Assembly: GCF_045124755.1 (NCBI RefSeq)
Contig: NZ_JBGVMK010000029.1
Source: Succinimonas sp045124755
GTDB taxonomy: Bacteria > Pseudomonadota > Gammaproteobacteria > Enterobacterales > Succinivibrionaceae
Reading direction: 5' to 3' (one strand)
Length of the DNA: 64,000 bases
Shown here: positions 41,607 to 51,144 of the stretch, one piece after another
Layout of the letters: each line of letters opens with the position of its first letter
Numbering within the stretch: position 1 is the stretch's first letter
Notes under the pieces: generated by a model
Told to the model about the DNA's origin: nothing
What the model saw: only the letters and a program-made list of their open reading frames with translations
The model's database searches: none
Position numbers and translations under genes: made by a program

Positions 41607-41825
41607 ATGGCAAAAGAAGATTGCATTGAAATGCAGGGAACCATAGTTGAGACCCTGCCTAATACCACCTTTCGCGTGGAGCTTGACAACGGTCATGTGG
41701 TAATGGCTCATATTTCCGGAAAAATGCGCAAGAACTACATCAGAATTCTCACCGGAGACAAGGTTACCGTTCAGCTCACCCCGTATGATCTCTCCAAGGG
41801 ACGCATTATTTTCCGCTCCCGTTAA
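41607..41825 (+). CDS. infA: InfA, translation initiation factor IF-1
   Basis: 72 aa, the standard length; single S1/OB domain that occupies the ribosomal A site during initiation. MAKEDCIEMQGTIVETLPNT, HISGKMRKNYIRILTGDKV and the final GRIIFRSR are canonical. AAGGAAAA precedes the start. A membrane-protein gene begins 16 bases after the stop. Confidence 0.98.
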   Translation: MAKEDCIEMQGTIVETLPNTTFRVELDNGHVVMAHISGKMRKNYIRILTGDKVTVQLTPYDLSKGRIIFRSR

Positions 41826-41841
41826 AATCGGCAGGCTTTAG

Positions 41842-42687
41842 TTGTTATACTTTCTTGCCAGATCCCTCATAGTAGCGGTAATTGTAGGGAGCGTTTTTAT
41901 TTTTTACGGTCAGATTGATGATCATCTCTTCATCAAGGCTCTGATCGCCCTCTGTTCACTGTTTATTTTCTACTGGTACGATCTGTATAAGATGGCGAAG
42001 CTGTTCTTCCTTCTTTTCAGATCCATGTACCTGTACCGGCATAATCGCAAAAGCAAAGCATACCCTGTTTTCGAATGGCTGCTCGCCCGGGAGCTGATTG
42101 TCCCCCTGCCCCTGATGGCTCTCATGCGTCTCACGGGAGACGGAGCGGAGCAGGACATTGAAGCCGCCAGAAATTTCTGCGAAAGAGCGGTATTCAATGA
42201 ATATTTCGAATGCTACTACCTTCTGGGCGTGACCTACTTTTTTCAGAACTCCTTAAGGCCCGCGCCGGACGGAAAATTCCTGGAGGTGCAGGATCCCGCC
42301 CGGGAAAGACAGCTGATTCTGGACGAGCTTTTCCGGGAAAAGAAGGAAGACCGCGAAAACTCACCGGAAAGTCCGGCTCCGGAAAAGGCCGCCGCCGTCA
42401 GGAGCCGGTTTCTGGGCGCCGAATGCCTGAATCCGGATTACCATGATGCGGTATTCAATCTGGAAATGTACTTCAAATTCAATTACGAAAACGAACCTCA
42501 TTACGGCGATGCGGCCGCTCTTTACGGCTTCTGCCTGATGCGCGGGCTGGGAGTCGGAAATCCCGATGCCGCCAGGGGACAGGAATTTCTTAATACCGCA
42601 AAACGCCTGAGATCGCAGGTGCTTCCGGAAATCGAAGCCGCTCTCAGAGAGAACCGGGATATCAGAACCTTCTCTGTCGAATACTGA
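41842..42687 (+). CDS. Membrane protein with Sel1/TPR-like helical domain
   Basis: 281 aa if begun at the TTG at 41842; no in-frame ATG occurs until residue 51, and the first part encodes two membrane helices (LARSLIVAVIVGSVFIF and FIKALIALCSLFIFYWYDL) that make sense only from this start. Weak GCAGG ribosome site. The cytosolic part has Sel1-like segments (LMRLTGDGAEQDIEAARNFC, GDAAALYGFCLMRGLGVGN) split by a charged, disordered stretch (about 150-180). Sel1 proteins are usually scaffolds. Lies 16 bases after infA, so probably co-transcribed. Confidence 0.7.
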   Translation: MLYFLARSLIVAVIVGSVFIFYGQIDDHLFIKALIALCSLFIFYWYDLYKMAKLFFLLFRSMYLYRHNRKSKAYPVFEWLLARELIVPLPLMALMRLTGDGAEQDIEAARNFCERAVFNEYFECYYLLGVTYFFQNSLRPAPDGKFLEVQDPARERQLILDELFREKKEDRENSPESPAPEKAAAVRSRFLGAECLNPDYHDAVFNLEMYFKFNYENEPHYGDAAALYGFCLMRGLGVGNPDAARGQEFLNTAKRLRSQVLPEIEAALRENRDIRTFSVEY

Positions 42688-42953
42688 AAGCCTCCCCCGA
42701 GCAGGATTCCGCCATAAATCTGTCCGCAAACACCGCTCCTGTTTCACAAAAATCATGAACGCCTCAGGCAAAAATGTTGCTTGCGTTAAAAATTCAGGAA
42801 AATTTTCTACCGCGGGGATTTTTCAGGTGCTAAGCTGAAATGAGCTTTATGCCTTTTTTCAATTTGATTTGCCTTGCGGCATGCTGTTCTGTTTATTATC
42901 TGTCTTAACGGAACGGCGTAGGCTGTCGCAGGGAGAAATTAGCGAGGTTTTTT

Positions 42954-43202
42954 ATGGCAAAAGGTACAGTTAAATGGTTTAACAACACCAAAGGGTATGG
43001 TTTTATTACCCCCGATGAAGGCAGCGAGGATGTTTTCGCTCATTTTTCCTGCATCAGCATGGAAGGCTTCAAGACCCTCAAGCCCGGACAGACTGTTACC
43101 TACGATCTCGAAAAAGGGGATAAAGGTTTCCATGCTGTCAATATCGTAGTGGTTAACCCCTCCGAAGCCGCTGCTCCCGCTCCGGCTGACCAAGCCGAGT
43201 AA
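42954..43202 (+). CDS. Cold-shock protein, CspA family
   Basis: 82 aa. MAKGTVKWFNNTKGYGFITP and EDVFAHFSCI contain the RNP1 and RNP2 RNA-binding motifs. The C-terminus has an Ala/Pro-rich extension of about 12 residues after the usual end. Binds single-stranded RNA and melts structure. A strong terminator follows; a promoter such as TTGCCT, 17 bases, TTTATT lies about 60 bases upstream. The leader is short, unlike the long cold-responsive leader of E. coli cspA. Confidence 0.93.
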   Translation: MAKGTVKWFNNTKGYGFITPDEGSEDVFAHFSCISMEGFKTLKPGQTVTYDLEKGDKGFHAVNIVVVNPSEAAAPAPADQAE

Positions 43203-43229
43203 TCCCGTCCGTTCTCAAATCCTCCGGCT

Positions 43230-43260
43230 CTCCTGTTCCAGAACAGGAGGGGGTTTTTTG
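43230..43260 (+). terminator. Terminator of the cold-shock gene
   Basis: CTCCTGTTC-CA-GAACAGGAG followed by GGGG and six T residues. Confidence 0.95.
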
Positions 43261-43462
43261 TCTTCAGGATATTCCTGATCCCCCAGCCTTCCCCGCAGGT
43301 TCTGCTGCGTCTTTTCTCAGGCGCGTTTCCTTCCGGAGCCTGTTTTTGCCCGTTCCGGCGGAAATTTTCCGGAATTGAGCATTAGAGTCACAGACATAAT
43401 CCCGGGACGCGGTTATGATGCGGGTATGATAATGCTGTTCGGTTTTGCACGGAGAAACTCAT

Positions 43463-44380
43463 ATGCCGCTCTCCCAGGATATTTGTCAGGATATTCTCAA
43501 AAGTCTTAATTCCGTAATCCTCGATAAGGAAAAAAAGCTCACTCTGGCCCTGAGCTGTCTCCTGTCCGGCGGTCATCTTCTTTTGGAGGATCTTCCGGGA
43601 ATGGGCAAAACCACCCTGGCCCGGGCCATGGCGGCTGCGCTGGGGCTCTCCAGCCAGAGAATCCAGTTCACCTCGGACATGCTCCCCGGAGATCTGCTGG
43701 GAGCCAGCATTTTTAATGAAAAAACCCGGGAGTTCGAATTTCATCCCGGGCCGGTATTTACCCAGATGCTGCTGGCGGACGAAATCAACCGGGGCTCCCC
43801 CCGCACCCAGAGCGCTCTTCTGGAGGTAATGGCCGAGCATCAGGTTTCCTATGAGGGAAAGACCCGCAATATCCCCGATCCCTTTTTTGTCATCGCCACC
43901 CAGAATCCCCTGGATCAGGCCGGAACCTTTCCCCTGCCCGAATCTCAGCTTGACCGCTTTGCCATGAGACTGTCCCTGGGCTTTCCCGCCAAGGCCCAGG
44001 AGATCCGCATCCTTAAAAACGAAAACCGGGCTCCGGATCTGCCGGCCCTGACCGATGCCACGGGGCTTCTGGAGCTCCAGAAGGCGGCCTCCCGGGTCTT
44101 TGTCTCGGATCCCGTATGCGAATACATCGTGAATCTCTGCATTAAGAGCCGCACCGATCCGGAGATCCCGAACCCCCTCTCCCCCAGAGCCTCCCGGGCG
44201 ATTCTGGCGGCTGCCCGGGCCCGGGCCTTTATCGCCGGCCGGGACTATGCGACTCCGGATGACGTGCAGGAAATCTTCCCCTCGGCCGCCGAGCACCGCC
44301 TCCGCAAGGGCAATATCTCCTCCCTGGACACGGCCTCCTACAGCGACCGGATCCTGAATCAGGTAACGCCTCTGGTCTGA
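43463..44380 (+). CDS. MoxR-family AAA ATPase
   Basis: 305 aa from the ATG at 43463 (GGAG 8 bases upstream). MoxR AAA+ chaperone-like ATPase: Walker A DLPGMGKTTLARAM, Walker B LLADEINRGSPRTQSALLEV, sensor ATQNPLDQAGTFPLPE, and the lid domain at the end. Such ATPases work with von Willebrand or DUF58 proteins to mature or insert metal into partners. First of a three-gene operon with DUF58 (9 bases on) and a transglutaminase. Confidence 0.94.
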   Translation: MPLSQDICQDILKSLNSVILDKEKKLTLALSCLLSGGHLLLEDLPGMGKTTLARAMAAALGLSSQRIQFTSDMLPGDLLGASIFNEKTREFEFHPGPVFTQMLLADEINRGSPRTQSALLEVMAEHQVSYEGKTRNIPDPFFVIATQNPLDQAGTFPLPESQLDRFAMRLSLGFPAKAQEIRILKNENRAPDLPALTDATGLLELQKAASRVFVSDPVCEYIVNLCIKSRTDPEIPNPLSPRASRAILAAARARAFIAGRDYATPDDVQEIFPSAAEHRLRKGNISSLDTASYSDRILNQVTPLV

Positions 44381-44389
44381 GGGCTTTTC

Positions 44390-45406
44390 ATGCTGCAAGA
44401 ATTACGCGCCCGGCTCAGAATCCGTTTTGCCGCCCCTCCGGGAGTTCCTCTGGGCATCCATAACATTTATGTCTGGCCCAATAAAAACGGCTGGATACTG
44501 CTTATGATTCTCCTGGCCATGCTGGCCTTCGGCATCAATTACCAGAACAACCTGGTGCTCATTCTGGCCGTGTTTATCCTGTGCTCCGTCCTCACCTCCG
44601 TGTTTTACGGCTTTTTCAACATGAACGGCGTCAGCATTGACGTGAGAAAGATGACCGCCGCCGCTTATGCGGGGTCTCCCCTGCCTCTGCCGATATTTGT
44701 CAGCGCCAAATCCGCTCCGGGCCGCGTCCGCATCATCCGGGGACTTCGGATCACGGCTCCCGGAGCCGCAGCGCTGATTGCCCCGGACATCGCCGGCGGC
44801 GGCGCCGTCCAGCTCAGCTTCGCCAATGAAAAGCGCGGCATTTTCCGGGTGCCCCTTCTGGCGGTAAGCTCCGCCTGGCCTCTGGGGGTCGTGAACACCT
44901 TCTCCTACGTGAAGCCGGATACCGAAGTTCTGGTTTATCCCCGCCCGGTGAGCACGGAATATCTGCTGGATCGCCAGCCGGGACTCCTTATGGGATCCCA
45001 GAAGGAAGCTCCGGAAAAGCAGGGCATTGCCGCTCTTCCGGAACAGCGCGGCCGCCTCCGGAGCCGGGATGAAATCTCCGGTGTCCGGCCCTACCGCCCG
45101 GGAGATCCTCCCGGCATTATTGACTGGAAAAGAATGGCCCGGGGACAGGGGCTTCTGGCCAAGGATTTTTCTCAGGACAACAGCATGGATCTCTACCTTA
45201 ACATCAACAGCATCCGCCCCCGGAATTACGAGGATGCCATCAGCCGGCTCACCTGGGCGGCGCAGGATCTGTCCCGCAAGGAACAGCGCTTCGGCTTCAA
45301 CGCCTTCGGGATCTTCGAAGCCCCGGACAGCGCTCCGGAGCATACGGCCCGGATCCTGACCAGACTGGCCCTGCTGCCGGAAGGAAAATACCATGCTGAC
45401 GTCTAA
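44390..45406 (+). CDS. DUF58 domain protein
   Basis: 338 aa. Two adjacent N-terminal membrane helices (about residues 33-75), then a beta-rich region and the DUF58 core with SRDEISGVRPYRPGDPPGII followed by DWKRMAR, and a von-Willebrand-like end. Known only by context: it always sits between MoxR and a transglutaminase-like membrane protein, here too. Overlaps the next gene by 14 bases. Confidence 0.92.
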   Translation: MLQELRARLRIRFAAPPGVPLGIHNIYVWPNKNGWILLMILLAMLAFGINYQNNLVLILAVFILCSVLTSVFYGFFNMNGVSIDVRKMTAAAYAGSPLPLPIFVSAKSAPGRVRIIRGLRITAPGAAALIAPDIAGGGAVQLSFANEKRGIFRVPLLAVSSAWPLGVVNTFSYVKPDTEVLVYPRPVSTEYLLDRQPGLLMGSQKEAPEKQGIAALPEQRGRLRSRDEISGVRPYRPGDPPGIIDWKRMARGQGLLAKDFSQDNSMDLYLNINSIRPRNYEDAISRLTWAAQDLSRKEQRFGFNAFGIFEAPDSAPEHTARILTRLALLPEGKYHADV

Positions 45407-47426
45407 AAAAGCGCTGATCCTGATGGGGCTCCTCTACTTTCTGGCCACCGGGTTTGCCGGCAGCGTCCTCTTTATTTCCGTCATCCTGATCTCCCTTGGG
45501 GCGGTTTTTATCAAAACCGGCTTCGCTCTTAACTGGTTCCGGGCTCCCTCCCGCCTGACAGTGCGGGCCATTTCCGTCCTGGGCATTATCTGTCTCATTG
45601 TCCAGGGCATCATGCACCGGCAGATCGGCATTGCCGCCATCAACCTCCTGGTGCTGGGCTGCGCCCTGAAATTTCTGGAATATTCCAGCGAACGGGATTC
45701 CTACGTTCATGCGGCAGCTCTGGTATTTCTCAGCATTCTGCCGCTGATCTTCCACTACCAGATCTACATCGCCCTGTACCTGATGCTGGCGGGAATTCTG
45801 ATAATCTGGATCTATATCGCTCTCACCAGAAGAAGCTCGGCAGGAGAGGATATCAGACTCATGATCCGGCTCTTCCTGCCGGCCGTCCCCCTGACTGCGG
45901 CGCTGTTTCTGGTACTGCCCCGTTTCGGCTCCTTCTGGGTGCTTCCCGGCAATGAAGACAGCGGTGTCACGGGAATATCCTCTTCATTTTCCGCGGGAAA
46001 TCTCCGGACGCTCTATCAGTCCGACACTCTGGTAGCCCGGATCAGCTTTCCGGACGGCATTCCCTCTCCTTTGTACTTCCGGGTCATGACCTACAGCCGC
46101 TACCGGAACGGGGAATGGCAGCAGGATCTTCTGGTATCACGGGATCAGAACCGCCTGGCCTACAGCCCCTTTGCCGAATCTCCGAAGGATAAGCCCCGGG
46201 CGCCCGGCGGCATCGCTTACGATGTCATGATGGAGCCCACGGGAGCGGTTTATATTCCCGCGCTGAAATTCTCCGGAAACGAGAGCAGGGATCTCTTTTA
46301 CAGCCGGGATGACACCTATACCGTCAATAAGCCTCTGAGATCCCGGGAGCTCTTTCATTTTACGTGGTATCCCGACTATCAGCCCCGAAACGAAACGCCC
46401 TACTCCGGATCCTTTCTCCGCCTGGCCCCGGGGGAGAATCCCCGCGCCCGGGAGCTGGTGCTCCGGCTTACGGAAAACCTGAAGACGCCTGAGGAAAAGG
46501 CTGCGGCCATTTACGGCTATTTCAAAAACGGGTTTTCATATACGCTGAACCCCGCCGGAGGCGCGGGCGCCGGAGCTTTCGGCCAGGACAATCATGTGGA
46601 TCGCTTCCTTCTTGATACCAGACAGGGCTTCTGCGTCCATTATGCCGAGGCCATGGCCGTCATGCTCCGGATGGCCGGCATTCCCAGCCGGATAGTGTCC
46701 GGATATGCCGGCGGGGAAAGCGTCCCGGATCTCAATATGGTGATCATCCGGGAATACGATGCCCATGCCTGGACCGAGGCCTTTATTGAAGGAAAGTGGG
46801 TTTCCTTTGATCCCGTGCTGCTGGTGTCCCGGGAATTCACCAGCTCCGGGGGCTATTCCGCCATCAGGGAAGGGTACCGGGCTCCCTCAGGCTTTGCGGG
46901 CCTTTGGAAACAGATCCGGGACATCACCGAAAACCTGGAATACTCCTGGAGCCGCTTCATTCTCAACTTTGACACGGACTACCAGGAAAAGCTGCTTAAA
47001 AACAGTCTCCCCCTGATCATCGGTCTCGTGGCGGGCGGCCTCCTGGTGTATGTCATTTTCTTTCTCATAACCCTGCTGGGAGGCCGCAGCCTCCGGCGGG
47101 ATCCTCCGGAAATACGCCTGATGAAAAAGGCCTTCCGCGCCTTGGCCCGCCGGGGGATCCCGGCACGAACCGGGGAAACGCCCGCGGCCTTTGCCGCAAG
47201 GCTCAGCCTTTTGAGCTCCGAGGAGGCCGCTCCGGCTCGGAAACAGCCGGAAAACCGGAAAGAACTCAGCCCCGCAAGTCTTAAGCTCATTGCCGGCGAG
47301 TTCGCCGCCCTGGCTTATGAGTTCAGCCTGCTGCGTTACGGAAATACGCCGCAAAACCATAAAGAGCTCCTCAGGGGGCTCCGGCTCCGCGCTGACAAAA
47401 TTGTAAAAATTTGCACAACATCATAA
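45393..47426 (+). CDS. TgpA-like membrane transglutaminase
   Basis: 677 aa. Five to six N-terminal membrane helices (to about residue 180), a periplasmic transglutaminase domain with the Cys-His-Asp triad in TRQGFCVHYAEAM (Cys near 413), EYDAHAWTEAF (His near 458) and WVSFDPV (Asp near 473), then another membrane helix (about 545-567) and a cytosolic DUF4129-like tail. Pseudomonas TgpA is essential and has periplasmic transglutaminase activity. Last gene of the MoxR operon; no vWA gene is present. Confidence 0.93.
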   Translation: MLTSKKALILMGLLYFLATGFAGSVLFISVILISLGAVFIKTGFALNWFRAPSRLTVRAISVLGIICLIVQGIMHRQIGIAAINLLVLGCALKFLEYSSERDSYVHAAALVFLSILPLIFHYQIYIALYLMLAGILIIWIYIALTRRSSAGEDIRLMIRLFLPAVPLTAALFLVLPRFGSFWVLPGNEDSGVTGISSSFSAGNLRTLYQSDTLVARISFPDGIPSPLYFRVMTYSRYRNGEWQQDLLVSRDQNRLAYSPFAESPKDKPRAPGGIAYDVMMEPTGAVYIPALKFSGNESRDLFYSRDDTYTVNKPLRSRELFHFTWYPDYQPRNETPYSGSFLRLAPGENPRARELVLRLTENLKTPEEKAAAIYGYFKNGFSYTLNPAGGAGAGAFGQDNHVDRFLLDTRQGFCVHYAEAMAVMLRMAGIPSRIVSGYAGGESVPDLNMVIIREYDAHAWTEAFIEGKWVSFDPVLLVSREFTSSGGYSAIREGYRAPSGFAGLWKQIRDITENLEYSWSRFILNFDTDYQEKLLKNSLPLIIGLVAGGLLVYVIFFLITLLGGRSLRRDPPEIRLMKKAFRALARRGIPARTGETPAAFAARLSLLSSEEAAPARKQPENRKELSPASLKLIAGEFAALAYEFSLLRYGNTPQNHKELLRGLRLRADKIVKICTTS

Positions 47427-47681
47427 TTTGCCGTATTTCCATGGGCATTATGTGAACAAATATGAAATACCTGAACCGCTAACAAATTAAAATGAAATCG
47501 GGTGGGTTGTTTCAGCCCCGCTCCTGTGACGTTAACTGAACATAATATTTTTTTCTGACTGGTAATTTGCGGCGGCTTCGCATGATCATCGTGAGGCCGT
47601 CAGGCGACAGAAGCATGACAGACAGCAGAAACATAACAGAAACAGAAGCGTCTTTTGTTTTTTTGAGAGATTTGTATATCT

Positions 47682-49259
47682 ATGAGCACTCCCAAGCCCT
47701 CCGGAAATGTTTCCCCCGAAGCCAGAATCGCAGAACTGGAAACAGAACTTAGCACGGTAAAACGCAGCATCAGAAAGGAACGCGAATGCGCTCTGAGCCT
47801 GCTTTCGCAGGTAACCAAGATTTTCTGGGGACACGACACCACTTTCAATGACCGGCTGAAGACAGCCATAAACAAGATAAACACCGAAAAACCTCTCTAC
47901 GATCAGCTTGATGACGTCATGGCCATTCAGGGCGCTTTGCATACTCAGTCCCGCAAGGTGCTGGAATTCTATGCCAAGCTGGAAATCTACATCAAAATCC
48001 TTCCGGAGCTCATCAGAAACTCCAAAATTCTCCCCAAGTCCTATCAGGACTACGCCAATGAAATCATGCTGAACCGGAGCCGGCCCTACAACGATAAGGT
48101 GGTGCTGATCTGCGACCTCGTGAAAAAAACGCTGGAGCACCTCATCAAGCAGAACTCCGGCAACCAGAATGACAGCGTGCCCGCCACCGAAAGAAACAAG
48201 ATTCACTCCCTTATCAACGGCGTGGAGCTTTCCGGAGAGCTTAACGAAGAGCTTAAGAAATATGCTGACGTGCTGACGGACAAGAACATCATCATCTCGT
48301 ACACCGATCTCCCGTATCTGGTGGAAAGAATTATTTCCGTGCTGGTAAAGGGCTTTAACAGCGAAAGAGACTTCAACTTGGTGTTCCTGGGCAACATGAG
48401 CGAGCATATCAACAGCGTGCATGCTCTGTTGAACAGCAATCTGGAAACCAACCGCGAAATTCAGCTGGCCGCCCGGGAAAATAACTCCCAGTTCGGCGTG
48501 GAGCTAGCCGCCATTGACGAATGCGTCAGCGGCGCCGAGCCAGCTCCCGGCAGCGTTACCGCCATGATTCATGAGAAGCTCTCCGCTCTCAGCAATCTCG
48601 TCAAGGAACGGGAAGACTTCATGGAGGTGCAAGACAAGCTGATGAACGATCTTAATGACATTGAAAACAAGATCGTAGCCATCAAGAAGGATGCGGTGCA
48701 GTTCAAGACCGATATCGGCGAAATTTCCCAGAAGAACAAGATTGACGGCATCACCGGCCTTAATAACAGAATGAGCTTTGAAAGCCGTTACGAAAAGGAT
48801 ATCCGGAAGCTCGGCAAGGAGAATTTCAGCGGCATGTCTGTTATTCTGGCTGATATTGACGCCTTTGTCCGCATCAATCAGAAGTACGGCGACTTTGTGG
48901 GGGACAAGATCCTCCGGGTGCTGGGACTGACCCTGAGGAAGACTCTGAACGAAAAGGATTTTGTGGCCCGCATCGGATCAGATTTCTTCGGCATTATCAC
49001 CTATACCAAAGATCCGGCTGCGGCAAAGGCCGTTTCCGAAAAGATCATCTCCGCCATCAAATCCATTCCGTTCCACTATAAGAATGAAAAGGTGCCGGTA
49101 ACCATTTCTGCGGCCTACAAGGTCATCACCGATGACGAACCGGCGGATGCCGTGCTGAGTTCCCTGTCGGAAACTCTGGAAAAGGCCAAGAACAGCGAAA
49201 GCGCCGCCAGAAGCTCCTCCGACGAGCCCTTTGCCCGCGGACTCCTGCTTGAAGGCTGA
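47682..49259 (+). CDS. Degenerate GGDEF-domain protein
   Basis: 525 aa. Residues 1-350 are helical with coiled coils and no recognised sensor domain or membrane helix. Residues 355-510 are a GGDEF fold: IDGITGLNNRMSFESRY, then ADIDAFVRINQKYGDFVGDK and RIGSDFFGI. The active motif GG(D/E)EF is GSDFF (432-436): the catalytic Glu is Phe and the second Gly is Ser, and no RxxD inhibitory site is seen. So it probably does not make cyclic di-GMP and may act as a binding or docking domain. ppnN follows after 20 bases. Confidence 0.85.
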   Translation: MSTPKPSGNVSPEARIAELETELSTVKRSIRKERECALSLLSQVTKIFWGHDTTFNDRLKTAINKINTEKPLYDQLDDVMAIQGALHTQSRKVLEFYAKLEIYIKILPELIRNSKILPKSYQDYANEIMLNRSRPYNDKVVLICDLVKKTLEHLIKQNSGNQNDSVPATERNKIHSLINGVELSGELNEELKKYADVLTDKNIIISYTDLPYLVERIISVLVKGFNSERDFNLVFLGNMSEHINSVHALLNSNLETNREIQLAARENNSQFGVELAAIDECVSGAEPAPGSVTAMIHEKLSALSNLVKEREDFMEVQDKLMNDLNDIENKIVAIKKDAVQFKTDIGEISQKNKIDGITGLNNRMSFESRYEKDIRKLGKENFSGMSVILADIDAFVRINQKYGDFVGDKILRVLGLTLRKTLNEKDFVARIGSDFFGIITYTKDPAAAKAVSEKIISAIKSIPFHYKNEKVPVTISAAYKVITDDEPADAVLSSLSETLEKAKNSESAARSSSDEPFARGLLLEG

Positions 49260-49279
49260 TTGGCGCCGGGGAGGGAGCT

Positions 49280-50677
49280 ATGATTTCAATAATACAGCCG
49301 GTGGACAATCTGGCTCTGCTTTCTCAGCTGGAGAGTGCCAGCCTGTCGCGTTTTTCCTCAGGCGAGCTTTACGACATCTACCGCAAATGCTCCCTGGCCG
49401 TGCTGAACACCGGGGCCAAGACTGACAATTCCCACATTCTGCTTGACAGGTACCGCACCTTTGAAATCAATGTGATCCAGAATGAACGGGGCGTGAAGCT
49501 GGAGCTTATCAATCCTCCGGAGTCCGCCTTTGTAGACGGGGTGATTATCCGCAACATCCAGGTGAATCTCTATACGGTGCTCCGGGATATCGTTCAGTCC
49601 TCCGCCATCGAAAAGATGCAGAGCGAAATCGACTCCCTGAAGCAGATTCCCGTCTCCAAGCTCATAACCAACAGCATCTTCACCAGACTGCGTCTCGCCA
49701 GAACGCTGATCCCGGGACAGAATCCCAACGTTGCCGTATGCTGGGGCGGTCATGCCATTAATCAGACGGAATACGATTATGCCTATGAGGTAGGCGTGCG
49801 TCTCGGGCTCCGCAAGATCGATGTCTGCACCGGATGCGGCCCCGGGGCCATGGAAGCCCCCATGAAGGGCGCCTTTTTCGGGCACGCCCTGCAGGGCTAC
49901 AGCTCCAGCAGATTCATCGGCCTCACCGAGCCTTCCATTATTGCCGCAGAACCCCCCAACCCCTATGTGAAGGAGCTGGTGATTATGCCGGATATCGAAA
50001 AACGGCTGGAAGCCTTTGTCAGGTTCGGTAACGCCATTATTCTCTTCCCGGGCGGCCCGGGTTCTGCCGAGGAATTTCTCTATATTCTTTCCGTAAAGCT
50101 CCTTAAGGAAAACCGGCACGAGCCTCTGCCCCTGATTCTGACCGGCCCCAGGGAAAGCAGATCTTACTTTGCCTCTCTGGACACCTTTGCCAAAACCGTG
50201 CTGGGAGACAGCGTCTCCAGGTACTACGAAATCATCATCGATGATCCCGAAAAGGTGGCCCGCTCCGTCAAGGACGGTCTGGATATGGTACGGGAGCACC
50301 GCACCATGACCAGCGATTCCTACTGCTTCAACTGGACCCTGAAAATTCCGGAATATCTTCAGGAGCCCTTTGAGGCTACTCATGCCAATATCAGCACTCT
50401 TAACCTGCACCGTTTCGGGAATTTATCCGAAATGGCCTCCAACCTGAGAAGGGCCTTCTCGGCCATTGTTTCGGGCAATGTCAAGGAAGCCGGCATGGAG
50501 GAGATCAAAAAACACGGGCCCTTCGTCATCGAAGGCGACAGCGACATCATGGCGGCCATGGACAAGCTCCTTAAGGAGTTCATTGACCAGAAGCGCATCC
50601 TGCTTTCCCAGAACGAGTATGTCCCCTGCTACACCCTCCGGAACAGCCAGGAAAAAAGGCCGGAAACGGCAAATTAA
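49280..50677 (+). CDS. ppnN: PpnN (YgdH), pyrimidine/purine nucleotide 5'-monophosphate nucleosidase
   Basis: 465 aa (E. coli 454). Cleaves the glycosidic bond of GMP, IMP, UMP and other monophosphates; in E. coli it is activated by (p)ppGpp and affects persistence. N-terminal DUF4478 and C-terminal DUF3412 flanks with a central Rossmann LOG domain: VAVCWGGHAINQTEYDYA, TGCGPGAMEAPMKGA and the catalytic FPGGPGSAEEFLYIL. GGGAGGGAG is an excellent ribosome site. It is paired with the degenerate GGDEF gene. Confidence 0.95.
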   Translation: MISIIQPVDNLALLSQLESASLSRFSSGELYDIYRKCSLAVLNTGAKTDNSHILLDRYRTFEINVIQNERGVKLELINPPESAFVDGVIIRNIQVNLYTVLRDIVQSSAIEKMQSEIDSLKQIPVSKLITNSIFTRLRLARTLIPGQNPNVAVCWGGHAINQTEYDYAYEVGVRLGLRKIDVCTGCGPGAMEAPMKGAFFGHALQGYSSSRFIGLTEPSIIAAEPPNPYVKELVIMPDIEKRLEAFVRFGNAIILFPGGPGSAEEFLYILSVKLLKENRHEPLPLILTGPRESRSYFASLDTFAKTVLGDSVSRYYEIIIDDPEKVARSVKDGLDMVREHRTMTSDSYCFNWTLKIPEYLQEPFEATHANISTLNLHRFGNLSEMASNLRRAFSAIVSGNVKEAGMEEIKKHGPFVIEGDSDIMAAMDKLLKEFIDQKRILLSQNEYVPCYTLRNSQEKRPETAN

Positions 50678-50724
50678 GAGGGCTGCAGCCGGGCGTAATG
50701 AAGGCGTCCCGAAGATCAGAAGAA

Positions 50725-50745
50725 GCGCCGGATGAATTCCGGCGC
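50725..50745 (+). terminator. Hairpin after ppnN
   Basis: GCGCCGGA, loop TGAA, then TTCCGGCGC; a T-rich but short TTTATG follows 6 bases later. Likely terminator. Confidence 0.55.
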
Positions 50746-51075
50746 CGCTGTTTATGCGTTTCTGCATAAAGTCAGATTATCTCCCTTCTTTCCTGCCTGT
50801 ATTCTCTTTCCTTTTTTGCGCCGCCCCTGCCGGTATCTCCGTTAATTCCGGAGCCATGCCGTACTGCCCTGCTGCTCCGTTGGCACTGCTCAAGTCCGCA
50901 CAGGTACAGTCACACTTATGCAAAATCCCAACAACAAAAACAGAAAAATATTGTTTTTGGGGTGATTTTTCCTCAAAAAATGTAAAACTTCACACAAGAT
51001 CCACACAATCCCCACAGTACCACACATAATTTTCAGGAAGAACAAATATATTTTTGCAAATTCTGACATTTTTCT

Positions 51076-51103
51076 TTGTATCCTCAAAAAGCGGGAGTAC
51101 AAT
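51076..51103 (+). promoter_or_regulatory. Promoter of ddh
   Basis: TTGTAT (51076-51081), 16 bases, TACAAT (51098-51103), start near 51110, ATG at 51145. Confidence 0.7.
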
Positions 51104-51144
51104 ACAGCCGTAGAATGAAATTTTTCCTTCATGAGGAGTCTTGT

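Larger units (their letters stand above)
50678..51144. other. Intergenic region upstream of ddh with phased CACA motifs
   Basis: 467 bases without a convincing gene. After the ppnN terminator comes an AT-rich tract and four CACA motifs at 50991, 51002, 51013 and 51021, 55-85 bases upstream of the ddh -35. Their spacing of 11, 11 and 8 bases places them on nearly one face of the helix. Confidence 0.4.
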
